In this document: positions 34,601 through 45,042 of the stretch, piece after piece
Position numbering within the stretch: the stretch's first letter is position 1
Layout: each line of letters begins with the position of its first letter
NCBI RefSeq assembly: GCF_030463535.1
Contig: NC_132893.1
Location: forward strand, 22,075,282-22,139,281
Direction: 5' to 3'
DNA length: 64,000 nucleotides
DNA from: Salminus brasiliensis
Lineage: Eukaryota > Chordata > Actinopteri > Characiformes > Bryconidae
Made by a program: the position numbers and the translations under genes
The notes under the pieces: model-generated
Seen by the model: only the letters and a program-made list of their open reading frames with translations
The model's database searches: none
What the model was told of the DNA's origin: nothing

Positions 34601-37600
34601 TTGTTCCAACTACAGTTCTCTGAGTGCCACCTTGTGGTCTGCAAAGTGCATCACTGCCATTGCTATTGAAGGATCACCTGCTGTCTCTGTAAGGCTGAGT
34701 TTCTGAACGTTGTGTTCCAGACTAAAGGAGTCCATCTGCTCCAGGGCTGAAGCCCGGGTGGGGAACACATTCCTGTAATAAAAAGAGTATGACAGACCAG
34801 ATTAGAACTGAGCTCAGTCTTGAGAAAGCGTTCTCAATTTTGTGTCACTGAGGTAAGTACCACTGTCCTAGAGAAAATGCATGCGTTCAGCTGATATAAG
34901 CTGAACTCGTTGCTGACACAAATGTGCAAATGACCACACACAGCTTGTCCCTGTAGAGATGTATTGCCAATAGAATAGGACACTCTGGAGCAGATAACCA
35001 TCATGCCTAATACCAGGTGTGGTTTAAAGGTGTATAAAGCCCCCCCAGCACTAAGCTGTGGAGCAGTGGAACTCTGGAATGATGGTACTCCATCCAATAC
35101 GTTTTGGATGAGTTGGGGAGTATGGGATGATGTGTGTGTGTGTGTGTGTGTGTGGGGGGGGGGGGGTGATCATCCCACATCTTGACCTCTTGTCACTGAA
35201 TGCAATCCAATCCTCACAGCAATGCTCCATAATGTTACAGTAGAGACAGCTACTTCAACAAAAGTATGTTTTTTAACAACACAGAAACAATACATGAATT
35301 GAAACGTGTTTCAATACTTTGTCCACATAGTGTATGTCTCCCCATCATACAATGCAGCCAACACTGGTAGGGTGAACACTAGCATGTGATTCTTCTGGGT
35401 CACTTGAAGCATCAGCTTTCTGAAATGCCACTAATGCAACATCATTGAACAGATGAACATGCTTAGAGAACACTGACTGCTTATTCTATTACACCAGCTA
35501 ACAGACATCCGTGCTGGCTAGCATATTCTGAGCAGTGGGAGTAGGCCATGCTCTAGGAGAACATGACTAAACCTGATTAGCTGATACCTTAAAATCTGCA
35601 GATCATTGAGAGGGTGATCAAAAAGTTGCTTCATATCCTCCAAGTTCTCCTCCTCTTGCCTTCTCACAGCTGCGTCCAGTATAGAGACTTCTTTACGGTA
35701 GATAGCAACCTGTCATGATACATGAATAAAAATGCCACCTGTATAATTATTTGGCCCACACACACAGGTGTTTTATTTGTACAGTTGCAGAATCAATTAT
35801 TTCAACCCCTTAAAAGAATGCCTCATAAGAGCACACTTTTGCAAACCAGGTGGTAAAGCAAGGGTTCCATTAGTTGCATCAGAAGTGCTTGAGCTAAAAC
35901 AATTAAATACCTGGACTAGCTAGGGGTTTGTTGACTGTGACGTTTGACTGCATGTTAGAAATAAGGCCAAGTCAAGAGTTCAGCAACCCCCTTTTCCAAA
36001 TCTACCAAAGATTTTCTGTGAGGTTCGAGTCAGGCGACTGTGACGGCTACTCCAGAATCATCCAAAAAGTCTTCTGAAACCAAGCCTTGGTGGACCTTGA
36101 GGTATGTTTGGGATGGTAGTCCTAGCAAGCCTATTTAGGTCTGGCACCTTGGTATAGGTCGTCTGAGAGCTCAACCTCTTGGGGTGCCCAAATGTTTGCA
36201 TGGTGCTCATTTTCACAAAGTGAACAAAATTTGTTAATACAGTACAGAGGCATGTATGTTAACGTGTGTATGTTTATACTTCTTCTGTAAGCCGGCTGTT
36301 CTCTTTGATCTCCCAGCAACTGGATTTATCCAGCTGTTTCAATGCCTTCTGAAAGAGAACAAGAATGTCAATGCTTGGGCAAAGCATATTTTACCACTTC
36401 ATACACATGAGTTTATGTGGAGATCTGTTTGTACCTCTATAGCCAGTTGCTTCTTCTCAATAATAAGCTTATTGTCAACTTCACTGAAGTTGGCATCCAG
36501 AGAAAGCTTAATCTTTTCTGCAGGAAACAGAGCCTGTGTTATTGTATTATATCAAACTGCACTAGAAAATAGACCAAGTTGACAAATAAGACCAAAATAT
36601 TGTGGCTTTTACTGTAAGATATTTTACTTATATTTTTACAGTGGGCCGATAACTGGTGTGTTTTATTCAGCTTCTTGTGAACGTACTGTATTGTAAGGCC
36701 TATACTACATTTTGCCTTCCCCTGTGGTCACACTTATGGTGTTTGTTTGGTTTTATGTTTTTGTCATTATGTCATTATTTACTGTCACATGATCATTTTC
36801 CAACCACTCCTTATAGCTTACAATTTCTGATCTCTGTTGTGATTGGTTCTCTTTTATTGTGCCTCATCCAAGAAGGAGCCTGAGCTGAAACACACCATGT
36901 AGGTTCAACGAGACTGGTTAAGGAAAAGTCTAAACTACTGTTTAGAGTTGCATATCGTCACTGCCACATAAGAAACCTTGTATCTCCAAAATGGCTACCT
37001 GCTTAATGTTCAAGGAGATCCTCAAATTTGACGAGTTATGGACTATCTGATTTTTCTGTTCCAGAAAAAGATTAAAGCTAATTAAAGCTAAAGGCTAAAG
37101 GATCTCCTCTTCATCTGTACGAGGTGTATAAAACATTTTTTTCAATGGTTAAATAAAAAGTAAAAAGGACGTCTGATTCCGAGTCAGTTTAGAGCATTTC
37201 TATTGGTCTTACAATTAGAATGCAACGTGAAGAACAAGTGAAAATATGCAAATATATGTAAATATATTGCTTTTGTGACATTACAAAAACAGTTGCTGCT
37301 TTCTTTCCAATTTTGGACTCCATTGACTGGGGAGTAAATGGTATATTCTAAAACTTTATTCATGTTTTCATACTATATGAAACACATTAATTACAAAATA
37401 TGTACAATTCTTCTACTATACACTGCTGTTAAAGTAGTAAAGTAGAAGTAAAGTGGTAAAAGGCAGTGTAAATTAAAAACTAGTTTTATCCTCCCTATGA
37501 GAAATAATGTACACACCATGAAGAATGTACAGAGAGAATCTAACACACCTGACATTTTCTCAAACTCCTTCTGTGTAGTGATAAGTTTTGACTGAAGGTA

Positions 37601-40237
37601 CTCTATTTGCTGCTGATGCTTGATTCTCTCCACGTTCTTGTACTGCAGCCACACCTGCCGCTCCTCTTGGCGCTCCTTAACCTGCATCTTCAGGCCTGCC
37701 AGCTGCCTGCGCAACTCTCTCACACACACACAAACACACATAAACAGTCTGCCAAAGCTCTTAATTTCTCTCACACACTCACAACTGCAACATGAAAGCA
37801 AACTACAATTCTGAGCACTTCATGAATGCGTCCACACTCTACATACCTGAGGTCATCAGTTCTGGTCCTAAAGAGTCAATGTCCAGCATGCTTTGGTGAT
37901 TTCACTAACATACTAACAAAACTTGGTAATCAACCGCACCCAGTGTCCCCAAAAGCATCTTAAGCAGGTAAGATCATTTTAACTGGAGGAGAGAGAGTTG
38001 AGTGTGATGCTTTTTCAACCATTTAAGAATCATCTTTGTGTCAAGATTCTTTCGAGAAACCCAGCCTCGATATGATGAATCAGGTGTGTTTTAACAGGGA
38101 GATTAAGAGACTAAGACCCCTCAAGACCAGAACGTCAGGAGTCAGGAGTTCATCCTTAGTGGCACTGACCTCAGTGAAAATCTCTTCGGCCCCTGAAGGC
38201 TACCAAATGCCACTTTGAATGAACGTGTTCAGATATCTGCATGATTCAATGGTTACAGTGTAAACAAAGTCATTCAGAGAGGTGTGAAATGCTCCATTCT
38301 AGAGAAACTTGCTTGGTCTGAACTGTACACAGTGCTGGTGAAAGGACATGGAATGGTTATGAATACTCTGCCTGATGCCTAAGACACTGTTTTACAGTAG
38401 TTTTTAGAAGAAGGATTTTGGCCTAAACTATATTTTAAAGTAAATGGAAAGGCAAAAAGCTCTGACTTTCTTTACCATTATCAACATTACATATCATTGC
38501 TCTCACACAAAAACCTTGTATGTGTTTAGGAATGTCTCACTGGTTGCTATAAGAAACGCTCTTCCTTCTCATCGCCCGACAAGTGTCCATTTTTATTTAT
38601 GCAGCACTCTGAATGTCAATCTTAAACAAACTGTATGCCAAAGAACCATTTAGAAGCCTTTATTTATTTGGCCCCTGTACAGGAATAACAGCCTTCCTTG
38701 AAAAAGACCTGGCAGTGTGAACGTGTGTGAAAGTGTGTGCATGCATTCTCATCTCTATGTACAGTGTGTACATCTATACCTGCCAGCTGCTCCTCCTGGC
38801 TGTGTGTGAGCTCCAGGTCTAGCTGCTGGGCATGTTCCACCTGCTCCTTGTTCACTGCCTCTCTCTGCTCCAGCTTCTTCTCCTGCTCCTTTGCTTGCTC
38901 ACAAAGCTCACGGATATGACACAGCTGCTCTTCTCTCAGGTGGACCAGCTGCAGTACATCATCACCATTTAATCATCTTTGTCAAATAAACAAACATTAG
39001 ATGAAAAGGGCAGAGATGCACTATATACACTGTATATCGTCACGGTCACAGAAAGACTTTTTGACACTTGTTCTTTACATTGTATGAAACTTTTATAATG
39101 TATGGACCAATAGAAATGTTCCAAAATGGCTCCGGCTTCAAACTAGAGAAGTTCAATTTGGGCATCAAACACATCTTGGCTGACCGACAACATCTGAAGC
39201 AATTGGAAAACTGAATTGTTTTGTGTAATAGTTCGTTGTGCAGATTTTCCCAATCATGAGAGTATTCAGGGCTATTGATGAGAGTTTCTGGGCTACTTTT
39301 GACATGGTTGTGGATTAGATACCCAGGCTCAGCTAACTGGGCACATGTGCTTACTGTCATTGTGTGCATTTGATCACTAGTGTGCATGTGAGAGTTCACT
39401 GCACGGATGGGTAAAAACCTTACAAGAGAGTTTTTACTAAACTCTTAATTTAGGTTTTCTCATACTGTATGTATGAGTCTTACACCCCTGCTGAAAAAAG
39501 GCTAACATTAACAATGTGTCTGACAATTCCTGAAGGTTTTCTAGTGCTGTCTAATGATGGTCAGTAGCCTAATGGTATTTTTGTGTTTCCCTCTGACTGA
39601 TTCTTGACACATTTGATGAATGGATGGTCTACATGTAGGATCTTAAGATGTCCTACTTGAAACTAGGGCTGGGCGATATGGTAAAATACTATATCACGAC
39701 AGTTAAAGACATACACAATATTTATCAGGATACATGTAATCACAGAATAAATTCCTCAGTAACGACAGATTCTTAAAAATTATTATGCAGATACTCTCCC
39801 AGACTGAATACAGTTATTTCTAATCAACATCTGCTGCTCTTTATCTAATTAAACCAGCCTAATTGCACTGTTTGTGATGAAACCTGCAGTTTATTATGGT
39901 TTACTAAGCACTAACAATATCCTTTATATGTCTAGAAAAGCATATTGTGCATCACAATAACAAAATTGAGCACAATACAATAAAATATCATCAAATTGCC
40001 CAGCTGTACTTAAAACCATTGGTCATTAGAGTCACCATCAATTAGCTAGCTAAGTCCATTTCCATTAAGAAGCAAAACCATCAGGTTTTAATCATAATAA
40101 AAAATTTAAAAAAAGGTGTACGTCTCCTGAAAATAAAAATGTCTCTTTCGCGAGGAATGTGAATGATGTGTCCAAAACGAACTGAATGCACTAATGAAAG
40201 AAGTGTTTGAATACTTTTGGCCACAGCTGGCTGGCTA

Positions 40238-40280
<43 letters not shown>

Positions 40281-41128
40281 GATTACTGCAGTAGGTGAAG
40301 TTCAGCATCTGCCTTCTCACCTGTTCGGTAAGTGATATATGCCTTTATAATAATATTTATTATGAAGGCATGTATAATAAAGGTGAAGGATGGGAGGAAC
40401 AGAATTATGGTTTAATTTGAATGAACTTTTATAATAAAGGAATCAGAATCATGGCAGCATCCAGACAGACTTCTGCAACAAACCAAATAACCTGCAGAAC
40501 AATGTCAGTTATGTGCAGGTGTGCCAATCACTGCCCAAGTAACTAGGATGAAGCAGTGACCTGATTAAATGGCACAACAACACTATCTAGAGTGGAAATG
40601 GCAGAAATCCAGCAGTCTTGGAAAGGCCTTTATTATGTCTTAATTTGACTAAAAACAGCTGAGTGCATTTTGGTTAAAGGAGACCTGTTTATTTCACACT
40701 ACATGGACAAATGTATTGGGACACTTGCTCATTCATTGTTTTGTTTTTCTGAAATCAGTGAAACGAACTCAATGCACTAATGAAAGAAGTGTCTGAATAC
40801 TTTTAGTTGGCTATAGTGTATGAGTGTGTGTGTGTGTGTGTGTGTGTGTGTATTACTGCAGTAGATGAAGTTCAGCCCTCTGCCTTCTCACCCGTTCGGT
40901 AAGTGTCCTGTTCTCAGCCTCCAGTTCAGTGATCACCTCCATGAATTCTCCAGTCTCCTTTCTGCTAACCTGCATTCTGATTGAGACATGGCCGAGGGGG
41001 GGACGTTTAAACGATGTACTGCTGCATACGAATGAAACAAATCAGGGAAAGTCAGCGAGAACTCACTGAAATTGGATTTGCGCCTCCGTTGGGGTCATTT
41101 TGTCCTCTTGGGCTTTCTTCTTGCTCAT
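31682..41128 (-). CDS. ccdc83: Coiled-coil domain-containing protein 83 (CCDC83), complete
   Basis: Ten exons on the minus strand, in transcript order: 41128-41067, 40976-40892, 38948-38780, 37716-37549, 36517-36435, 36348-36280, 35709-35588, 34772-34678, 33249-33077, 31855-31682. They total 1200 nt, or 399 residues plus stop, against about 413 in human. The start is MSKKKAQEDKMTPTEAQIQF and the end CIIRKKFP. Regions resembling human CCDC83 include REEQLCHIREL, QYKNVERIKHQQ, QLDKSSCWEIKENSRL, VAIYRKEV and DLTMLLYGSQND. Most of the chain is charged heptad-type coiled coil. Function is poorly known; human expression is testis-biased as I recall. The neighbourhood supports the call, since CCDC83 adjoins PICALM in human. 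Exon 34772-34678 uses the inner donor, because the outer one at 34631 puts the next exon out of frame. Confidence 0.93.
32380..32541 (-). mobile_element. tRNA-derived SINE between ccdc83 exons 9 and 10
   Basis: The minus strand begins CAGTGATTAGAGCGCTGGGT, then GGTTGTGGGTTCTATACCCA (B-box-like), and runs to TTTCATTGTACTGTAC. It is not a working tRNA gene, as the acceptor stem is not formed. Confidence 0.6.
32628..32760 (-). mobile_element. Terminal fragment of the TGGACAAAAGTATTG MITE family
   Basis: On the minus strand it reads CACTATATGGACAAAAGTAT inward to the TCCAGGGAAGGCTTTCTACC block. Confidence 0.65.
33466..33812 (-). mobile_element. MITE copy in a ccdc83 intron
   Basis: Both ends are present in inverted orientation (CACTATGTGCACAAATGTTT at the left, TACTTTTGTCCATATAGTTG at the right). 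An internal deletion relative to 3088-3527 has shortened it to about 347 bp. Confidence 0.7.
34861..35332 (-). mobile_element. MITE copy carrying a (TG)n(G)n expansion
   Basis: Collinear with the reverse complement of 3088-3527. The right end is TTTGTCCACATAGTG. The interior contains (TG)n followed by a run of about 15 G at 35133-35167. Confidence 0.7.
35760..36125 (-). pseudogene. Tc1-like transposase C-terminal relic in a ccdc83 intron
   Basis: The minus strand reads HPKHTSRSTKAWFQKTFW, then, after a stop, PSQSPDSNLTENLW. These are recognisable as the NDPKHTS and [14 protein letters not shown] blocks of Tc1 transposases. Stops interrupt it. It lies between ccdc83 exons 36348-36280 and 35709-35588. 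Confidence 0.65.
39665..40008. mobile_element. Non-autonomous element with GGGCTGGGCGATAT terminus
   Basis: The left AGGGCTGGGCGATATGG and the right CATCAAATTGCCCAGCTGT are imperfect inverted ends. A widespread fish repeat start; no coding capacity. Lies in ccdc83 intron 2. Confidence 0.5.
40174..40335. repeat. Partial duplicate of the ccdc83 exon 2 donor region
   Basis: It matches 40761-40905: AAACGAACT-AATGCACTAA, a (GT)n block, TTACTGCAGTAGGTGAAGTT and CCTTCTCACCTGTTCGGTAA. On the minus strand it includes about 14 nt of exon 2 and its GTGAG donor. No acceptor was copied with it. Confidence 0.75.
40240..40277. repeat. (GT)n microsatellite in ccdc83 intron 2
   Basis: About 19 GT units inside the 40174-40335 duplicate. 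The paired copy has its own (GT)n at 40825-40851. Confidence 0.9.
40355..40740. repeat. 386-bp direct repeat, copy A (ccdc83 intron 2)
   Basis: Begins ATTTATTATGAAGGCATGTA and ends in the MITE-type stretch GGACACTTGCTCATTCATTG. It has the same length as copy B at 42601-42986, and I found one mismatch by eye (A versus G near the start). Confidence 0.85.
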
Positions 41129-41431
41129 TTTCAGCGAGGTGTAGTCTAGCTAATTAGCTAATTAGCTAGCTAACTCAACCCCATTGAGCTAGATATGTAA
41201 ACATTAGAAAGTCATCGCTAACCTAGATACACGTTTATGAGACATAAATGGAGGCTAACGTTAGGCAAACGCGGAGTGCTGTTGTTGCAGGGTTTTGGTC
41301 ACAGTTTCGCTATTCTGAACAGCCAAAAAAACACTTATTTAAAAGTACAGTCTGCGCTGTAGAGCCGTTTACAGCCGGTCTGCTCTCCCTGTGAAACCCA
41401 TGTTTGTGCTTCAGCGTATACTCACAGACCT

Positions 41432-41445
41432 GCTGCTATGGAAAC
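41432..41445 (-). promoter_or_regulatory. ccdc83: RFX X-box-like motif upstream of ccdc83
   Basis: The bases GCTGCTATGGAAAC match the RFX palindrome GTTNCYATGGNAAC at all but one position. The site lies about 304 bp upstream of the ccdc83 start codon. X-boxes drive ciliary and testis genes through RFX2/3. Binding is inferred. Confidence 0.5.
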
Positions 41446-42315
41446 CGCTGCAGCTGCACTTCCCTGAACTGGTCTGTAGGGGGGACATTGCTATGAGCGG
41501 TATACTGACTGTCCCCTCACAGAGTCTCTTACAGGCATCGCTTGGCCAGATTTTAGGAACACGTTGGCCTTTACCCCAAAATAGGGTCCAGAAACATATA
41601 AACATGCGAATATGCGGTCCTATTTTTTCTATTGTAATTTTTCAGTAAACTGTAAACTGTAGTAAACTAATCTGCAGTAAAATGTGCCAGTAGTATCATT
41701 AGCATAAAACCTGATGCTTTCTTTGCTTTCTAATGAGGATTGGCTTAGTGGTGACCATTAAAGACCACTGGTGTCCTTCATATACAATTAGAAAATCATA
41801 AAATGTGTCCAAAATCAGCTCACAGCTCACAGTTATTCTATTTGAATGAAGATTTCTGGTAAATTAATGTTGATATGTTCATATCCTGAAAGCCATGAAT
41901 TCATTCTATTGAGAACTTAAATGCAAAAATAAACCATTTAGATGATCAATATAACTTATATATAACTAAAATATAACTTCTGGAGGGAGTTTCATTAAAA
42001 GTAACTTAAAAACAATACAAATCAGGCTACGCTTAAAATCACTGAAAACATATTTTTCCTAATTCTGATGGTTGAGGAGAACGTTACCTGAAGCTCCTGG
42101 CCTATACCTGCATGATTTTACTCATTGTATTGCACTGCTGCCGCAGTTCCTGTGGCAGGTTTAAGAATCATTTATGGAATGCATATTACTTTCTAGATCC
42201 CCTGCTGTTGTGTGAAATACTGAATATAAAGTAATGGATGAATAAGGAAGAGCTTCAGTGATTCAGCACCACGGAGAGCAACTTCCTGTGCTGCAGCAAC
42301 TCCCAATGGGAGTTC

Positions 42316-42316
<1 letters not shown>

Positions 42317-42361
<45 letters not shown>
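42317..42361. repeat. (AAT)n microsatellite
   Basis: Fifteen or so AAT units in the ccdc83-vps26b spacer. Confidence 0.95.
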
Positions 42362-42363
<2 letters not shown>

Positions 42364-42600
42364 TTTAGCCCAAAGTAAGATTTTAGCTCTAGTTTTGTTC
42401 CTACGTACAAAAGAGACACAAGATACCTGTTATCATCTTCACATGGTATTGTAATTTCTTATTATATACTTATTATAATTCCATAATCAATGCATACAAA
42501 TATAGTATACTGTTGTACCAACTGTAAAATCTGTATCAATGAAACAGTGAAAATCAGTGAAAACACAGGCAAAGTAGATTTGAATGCAAACAGGGTGACC

Positions 42601-42986
42601 ATTTATTATAAAGGCATGTATAATAAAGGTGAAGGATGGGAGGAACAGAATTATGGTTTAATTTGAATGAACTTTTATAATAAAGGAATCAGAATCATGG
42701 CAGCATCCAGACAGACTTCTGCAACAAACCAAATAACCTGCAGAACAATGTCAGTTATGTGCAGGTGTGCCAATCACTGCCCAAGTAACTAGGATGAAGC
42801 AGTGACCTGATTAAATGGCACAACAACACTATCTAGAGTGGAAATGGCAGAAATCCAGCAGTCTTGGAAAGGCCTTTATTATGTCTTAATTTGACTAAAA
42901 ACAGCTGAGTGCATTTTGGTTAAAGGAGACCTGTTTATTTCACACTACATGGACAAATGTATTGGGACACTTGCTCATTCATTGTT
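42601..42986. repeat. 386-bp direct repeat, copy B (ccdc83-vps26b spacer)
   Basis: Same sequence and orientation as 40355-40740, 2246 bp further right. The promoter and the first two exons of ccdc83 lie between the copies. Confidence 0.85.
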
Positions 42987-44189
42987 TTTTCTGTAATCAG
43001 TGGCATTAAAAAGTATATCCTGCTGTCTGTACTGTCCAGGGAGCATTACTGTGAGGACATAATCCAGCTCGGAAAAAGCGCTGGGCAAGAACAAAAATGT
43101 GGATCAATATATTAAAGTTATGCCAATGCACATATTCACCAAAATACCACGTATTGTGAGAATTCTTTATTTTAAAATATTTTTTTATTTTATATTGCAT
43201 TTAACCAGACAAAATCAGGGCAGACAGGAATCAGAGTGGGGTGGGCAGGAACACTTTTAAGGGGTCATTGCTCTCACTTACAGGTTCTGGGACATTTTAA
43301 AAGAAGGCACATTGGAAAGTATTCAAAGGAACATGTTATCTTAATTATATAACTAGCTGTCAATTTATCTCAACAAAAGAGTGTGTATACTGTATACTGA
43401 TGCCTAATGCATTCTTCCGTACTGCACAATTTGGGCCTTGCTCCTGGTTGATTCCGACACTAGCCCAGAGCTACAGCGCCATCTGCTGCTCAGCGGTGGT
43501 GTTTTATTCATTCATCAGGACAGAAACACTTGCGCACCTTCACCTGACAGGGAAGACAGGGCTCAACCTTTGTCATTTGATCGTGGGATCAAATGATGCC
43601 GGAAGGCAGAAGAGGCCTGCCACTTTGCGCTAGGCTCTTCACTATCATCACTTTCACTTGATGGACACGGACCCTGTCTTCCCAGAAATGCGCCCTGTTT
43701 GCTAGCTTTCTCCACAGGTATTGCTGATCCGCCCCTATCTGTGCTGTTCTGATGACTGTTTCGAACAAGCCACGCCCTCCTGCAATGTGATTGGCTAGTG
43801 TACGAGGATTCAGCCAATCTGATTCCTAGGTAGGCTGGTTGGCAACTTTACCGTGTACAGATAATCACAATATTTTTAATATGCAGAATTAACATATTTG
43901 CAATTTTACTTAGCACATAATAATATTCAATAATATTACCAACTTCAGAGAACTACACACATGCTATAAAACCTACACCCATCACTTTTGGGAATGCTTT
44001 ATTTTAAAATTTGGTAAAAAAAAAAAAATGTACCCCTTTAACCTTTGGTGGTCAAGGTGGTTGAAAAAACAACAACAACAAAAAAAACAGCTGGTCATCC
44101 AGGCAAAAGCATACTCTTTGCTGGTATACCAGCTCAGTTCTTGGCCAACATACAGTATGTTTTTATTGGATTCTGAAGGACTTGCTTGA

Positions 44190-44335
44190 TTATCAGCATG
44201 ACCAACTCCACCAAGCTGGCTGGTCATCAAGCCTGGCCATACTGACTGACTAGCTTGGTCAGGTTGGTCATGCTGGTAAGCCAACTAGCCTATCCAGCCT
44301 GTCCTGGTGAAGAGTTTGGTCAGGCTGTTTTTTTT
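44190..44335. repeat. Short diverged repeats of GGTCATGCTGGT type
   Basis: Repeated words AGCTTGGTCAGGTTGGTCAT, GGCTGGTCATCAAGCCTGG and related ones form a locally self-similar patch. No coding potential. Confidence 0.45.
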
Positions 44336-44436
44336 TTTCCTCAACAGGATCATTATCACAGTGTAACCAAACGTGAATCAGATTTCTAATCAGGATGTTA
44401 GGTTATAACAACTAATACAGCTAATAAAAACACAGG

Positions 44437-44470
44437 GTCGCTTGTCGGCCTTTTGGCTGAGATCAAGTGA
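44437..44470 (+). pseudogene. U2 snRNA 5'-end fragment
   Basis: The bases GTCGCTTGTCGGCCTTTTGG, followed by CTGAGATCAAGTGA, match the first 34 nt of vertebrate U2 snRNA with about three differences. The rest of U2 (branch-site recognition loop, Sm site) does not follow. This is therefore a truncated copy, probably a retro-insertion, about 300 bp upstream of vps26b. Confidence 0.7.
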
Positions 44471-44479
44471 CAGCTAAAG

Positions 44480-44753
44480 ACTTTTATTTTGGAAAGAAGT
44501 ACTTCCGGTGGTCTTCGTAGACAGTCTCCTAACGTCTCCGTTTTCACGCCGTTTGTTGCAGAAAGGCAGATGTCCAGCTGCTGATCGTCATATGAATGAA
44601 AACAAACTGCGGTTAATTTCGGACAGGTTTACCGGAGAGATCTACATGCAGCGACGAGGGCAGGGCGGCAGCGTGTGAGCGAGACGGGCTCGATGTGGAG
44701 CTGGATCAGGTGCTAGTGAATACAAAAGGTCCTCAGTTCGTAACGGTGCCGGA
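44480..44753 (+). promoter_or_regulatory. vps26b: vps26b promoter and 5' leader
   Basis: A CpG-richer patch precedes the start codon. ACTTCCGG at 44501-44508 is an ETS/GABP-type site, common at housekeeping promoters. The transcript start is not visible directly but probably lies between 44505 and 44570. The leader contains an upstream ORF. Confidence 0.55.
44592..44678 (+). CDS. Upstream ORF in the vps26b leader (28 codons)
   Basis: ATG at 44592 opens a frame MNENKLRLISDRFTGEIY, then MQRRGQGGSV and TGA at 44676-44678. It ends 75 nt before the vps26b start. It could reduce or regulate vps26b translation if the transcript starts upstream of it. I do not recognise the peptide. It may simply be chance. 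Confidence 0.3.
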   Translation: MNENKLRLISDRFTGEIYMQRRGQGGSV

Positions 44754-45004
44754 ATGAGCTTTTTCAGCTTCGGCCAAAGTGCTGAAATCGACATAGTTCT
44801 GAATGACGCCGAAACTAGGAAGAAGGTTGAACACAAGACAGAAGATGGGAAAAAGGACAAGTATTTCTTGTTTTACGACGGAGAGACGGTCTCCGGCAAA
44901 GTCAACATAACGCTGAAGAACCCGGGCAAAAGACTGGAGCACCAGGGGATCAAGATAGAGTTTATCGGGCAGATCGGTGAGTAACGTTAACACGCCGACC
45001 TGAT

Positions 45005-45042
<38 letters not shown>

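Larger units (their letters stand above)
41129..44479. other. Divergent ccdc83/vps26b spacer
   Basis: 3.35 kb between the two start regions. It holds the X-box near 41440, (AAT)n, copy B of the 386-bp repeat followed by a MITE fragment (to about 43040), a patch with CCAAT-type words near 43785-43825, and the U2 fragment. No gene was recognised. Confidence 0.6.

Noticed and set aside
37391..37801. 136-codon minus-strand frame as a separate gene
   Set aside because: Only 37716-37549 is coding (ccdc83 exon 4). The rest is flanking intron, including translated (CA)n.
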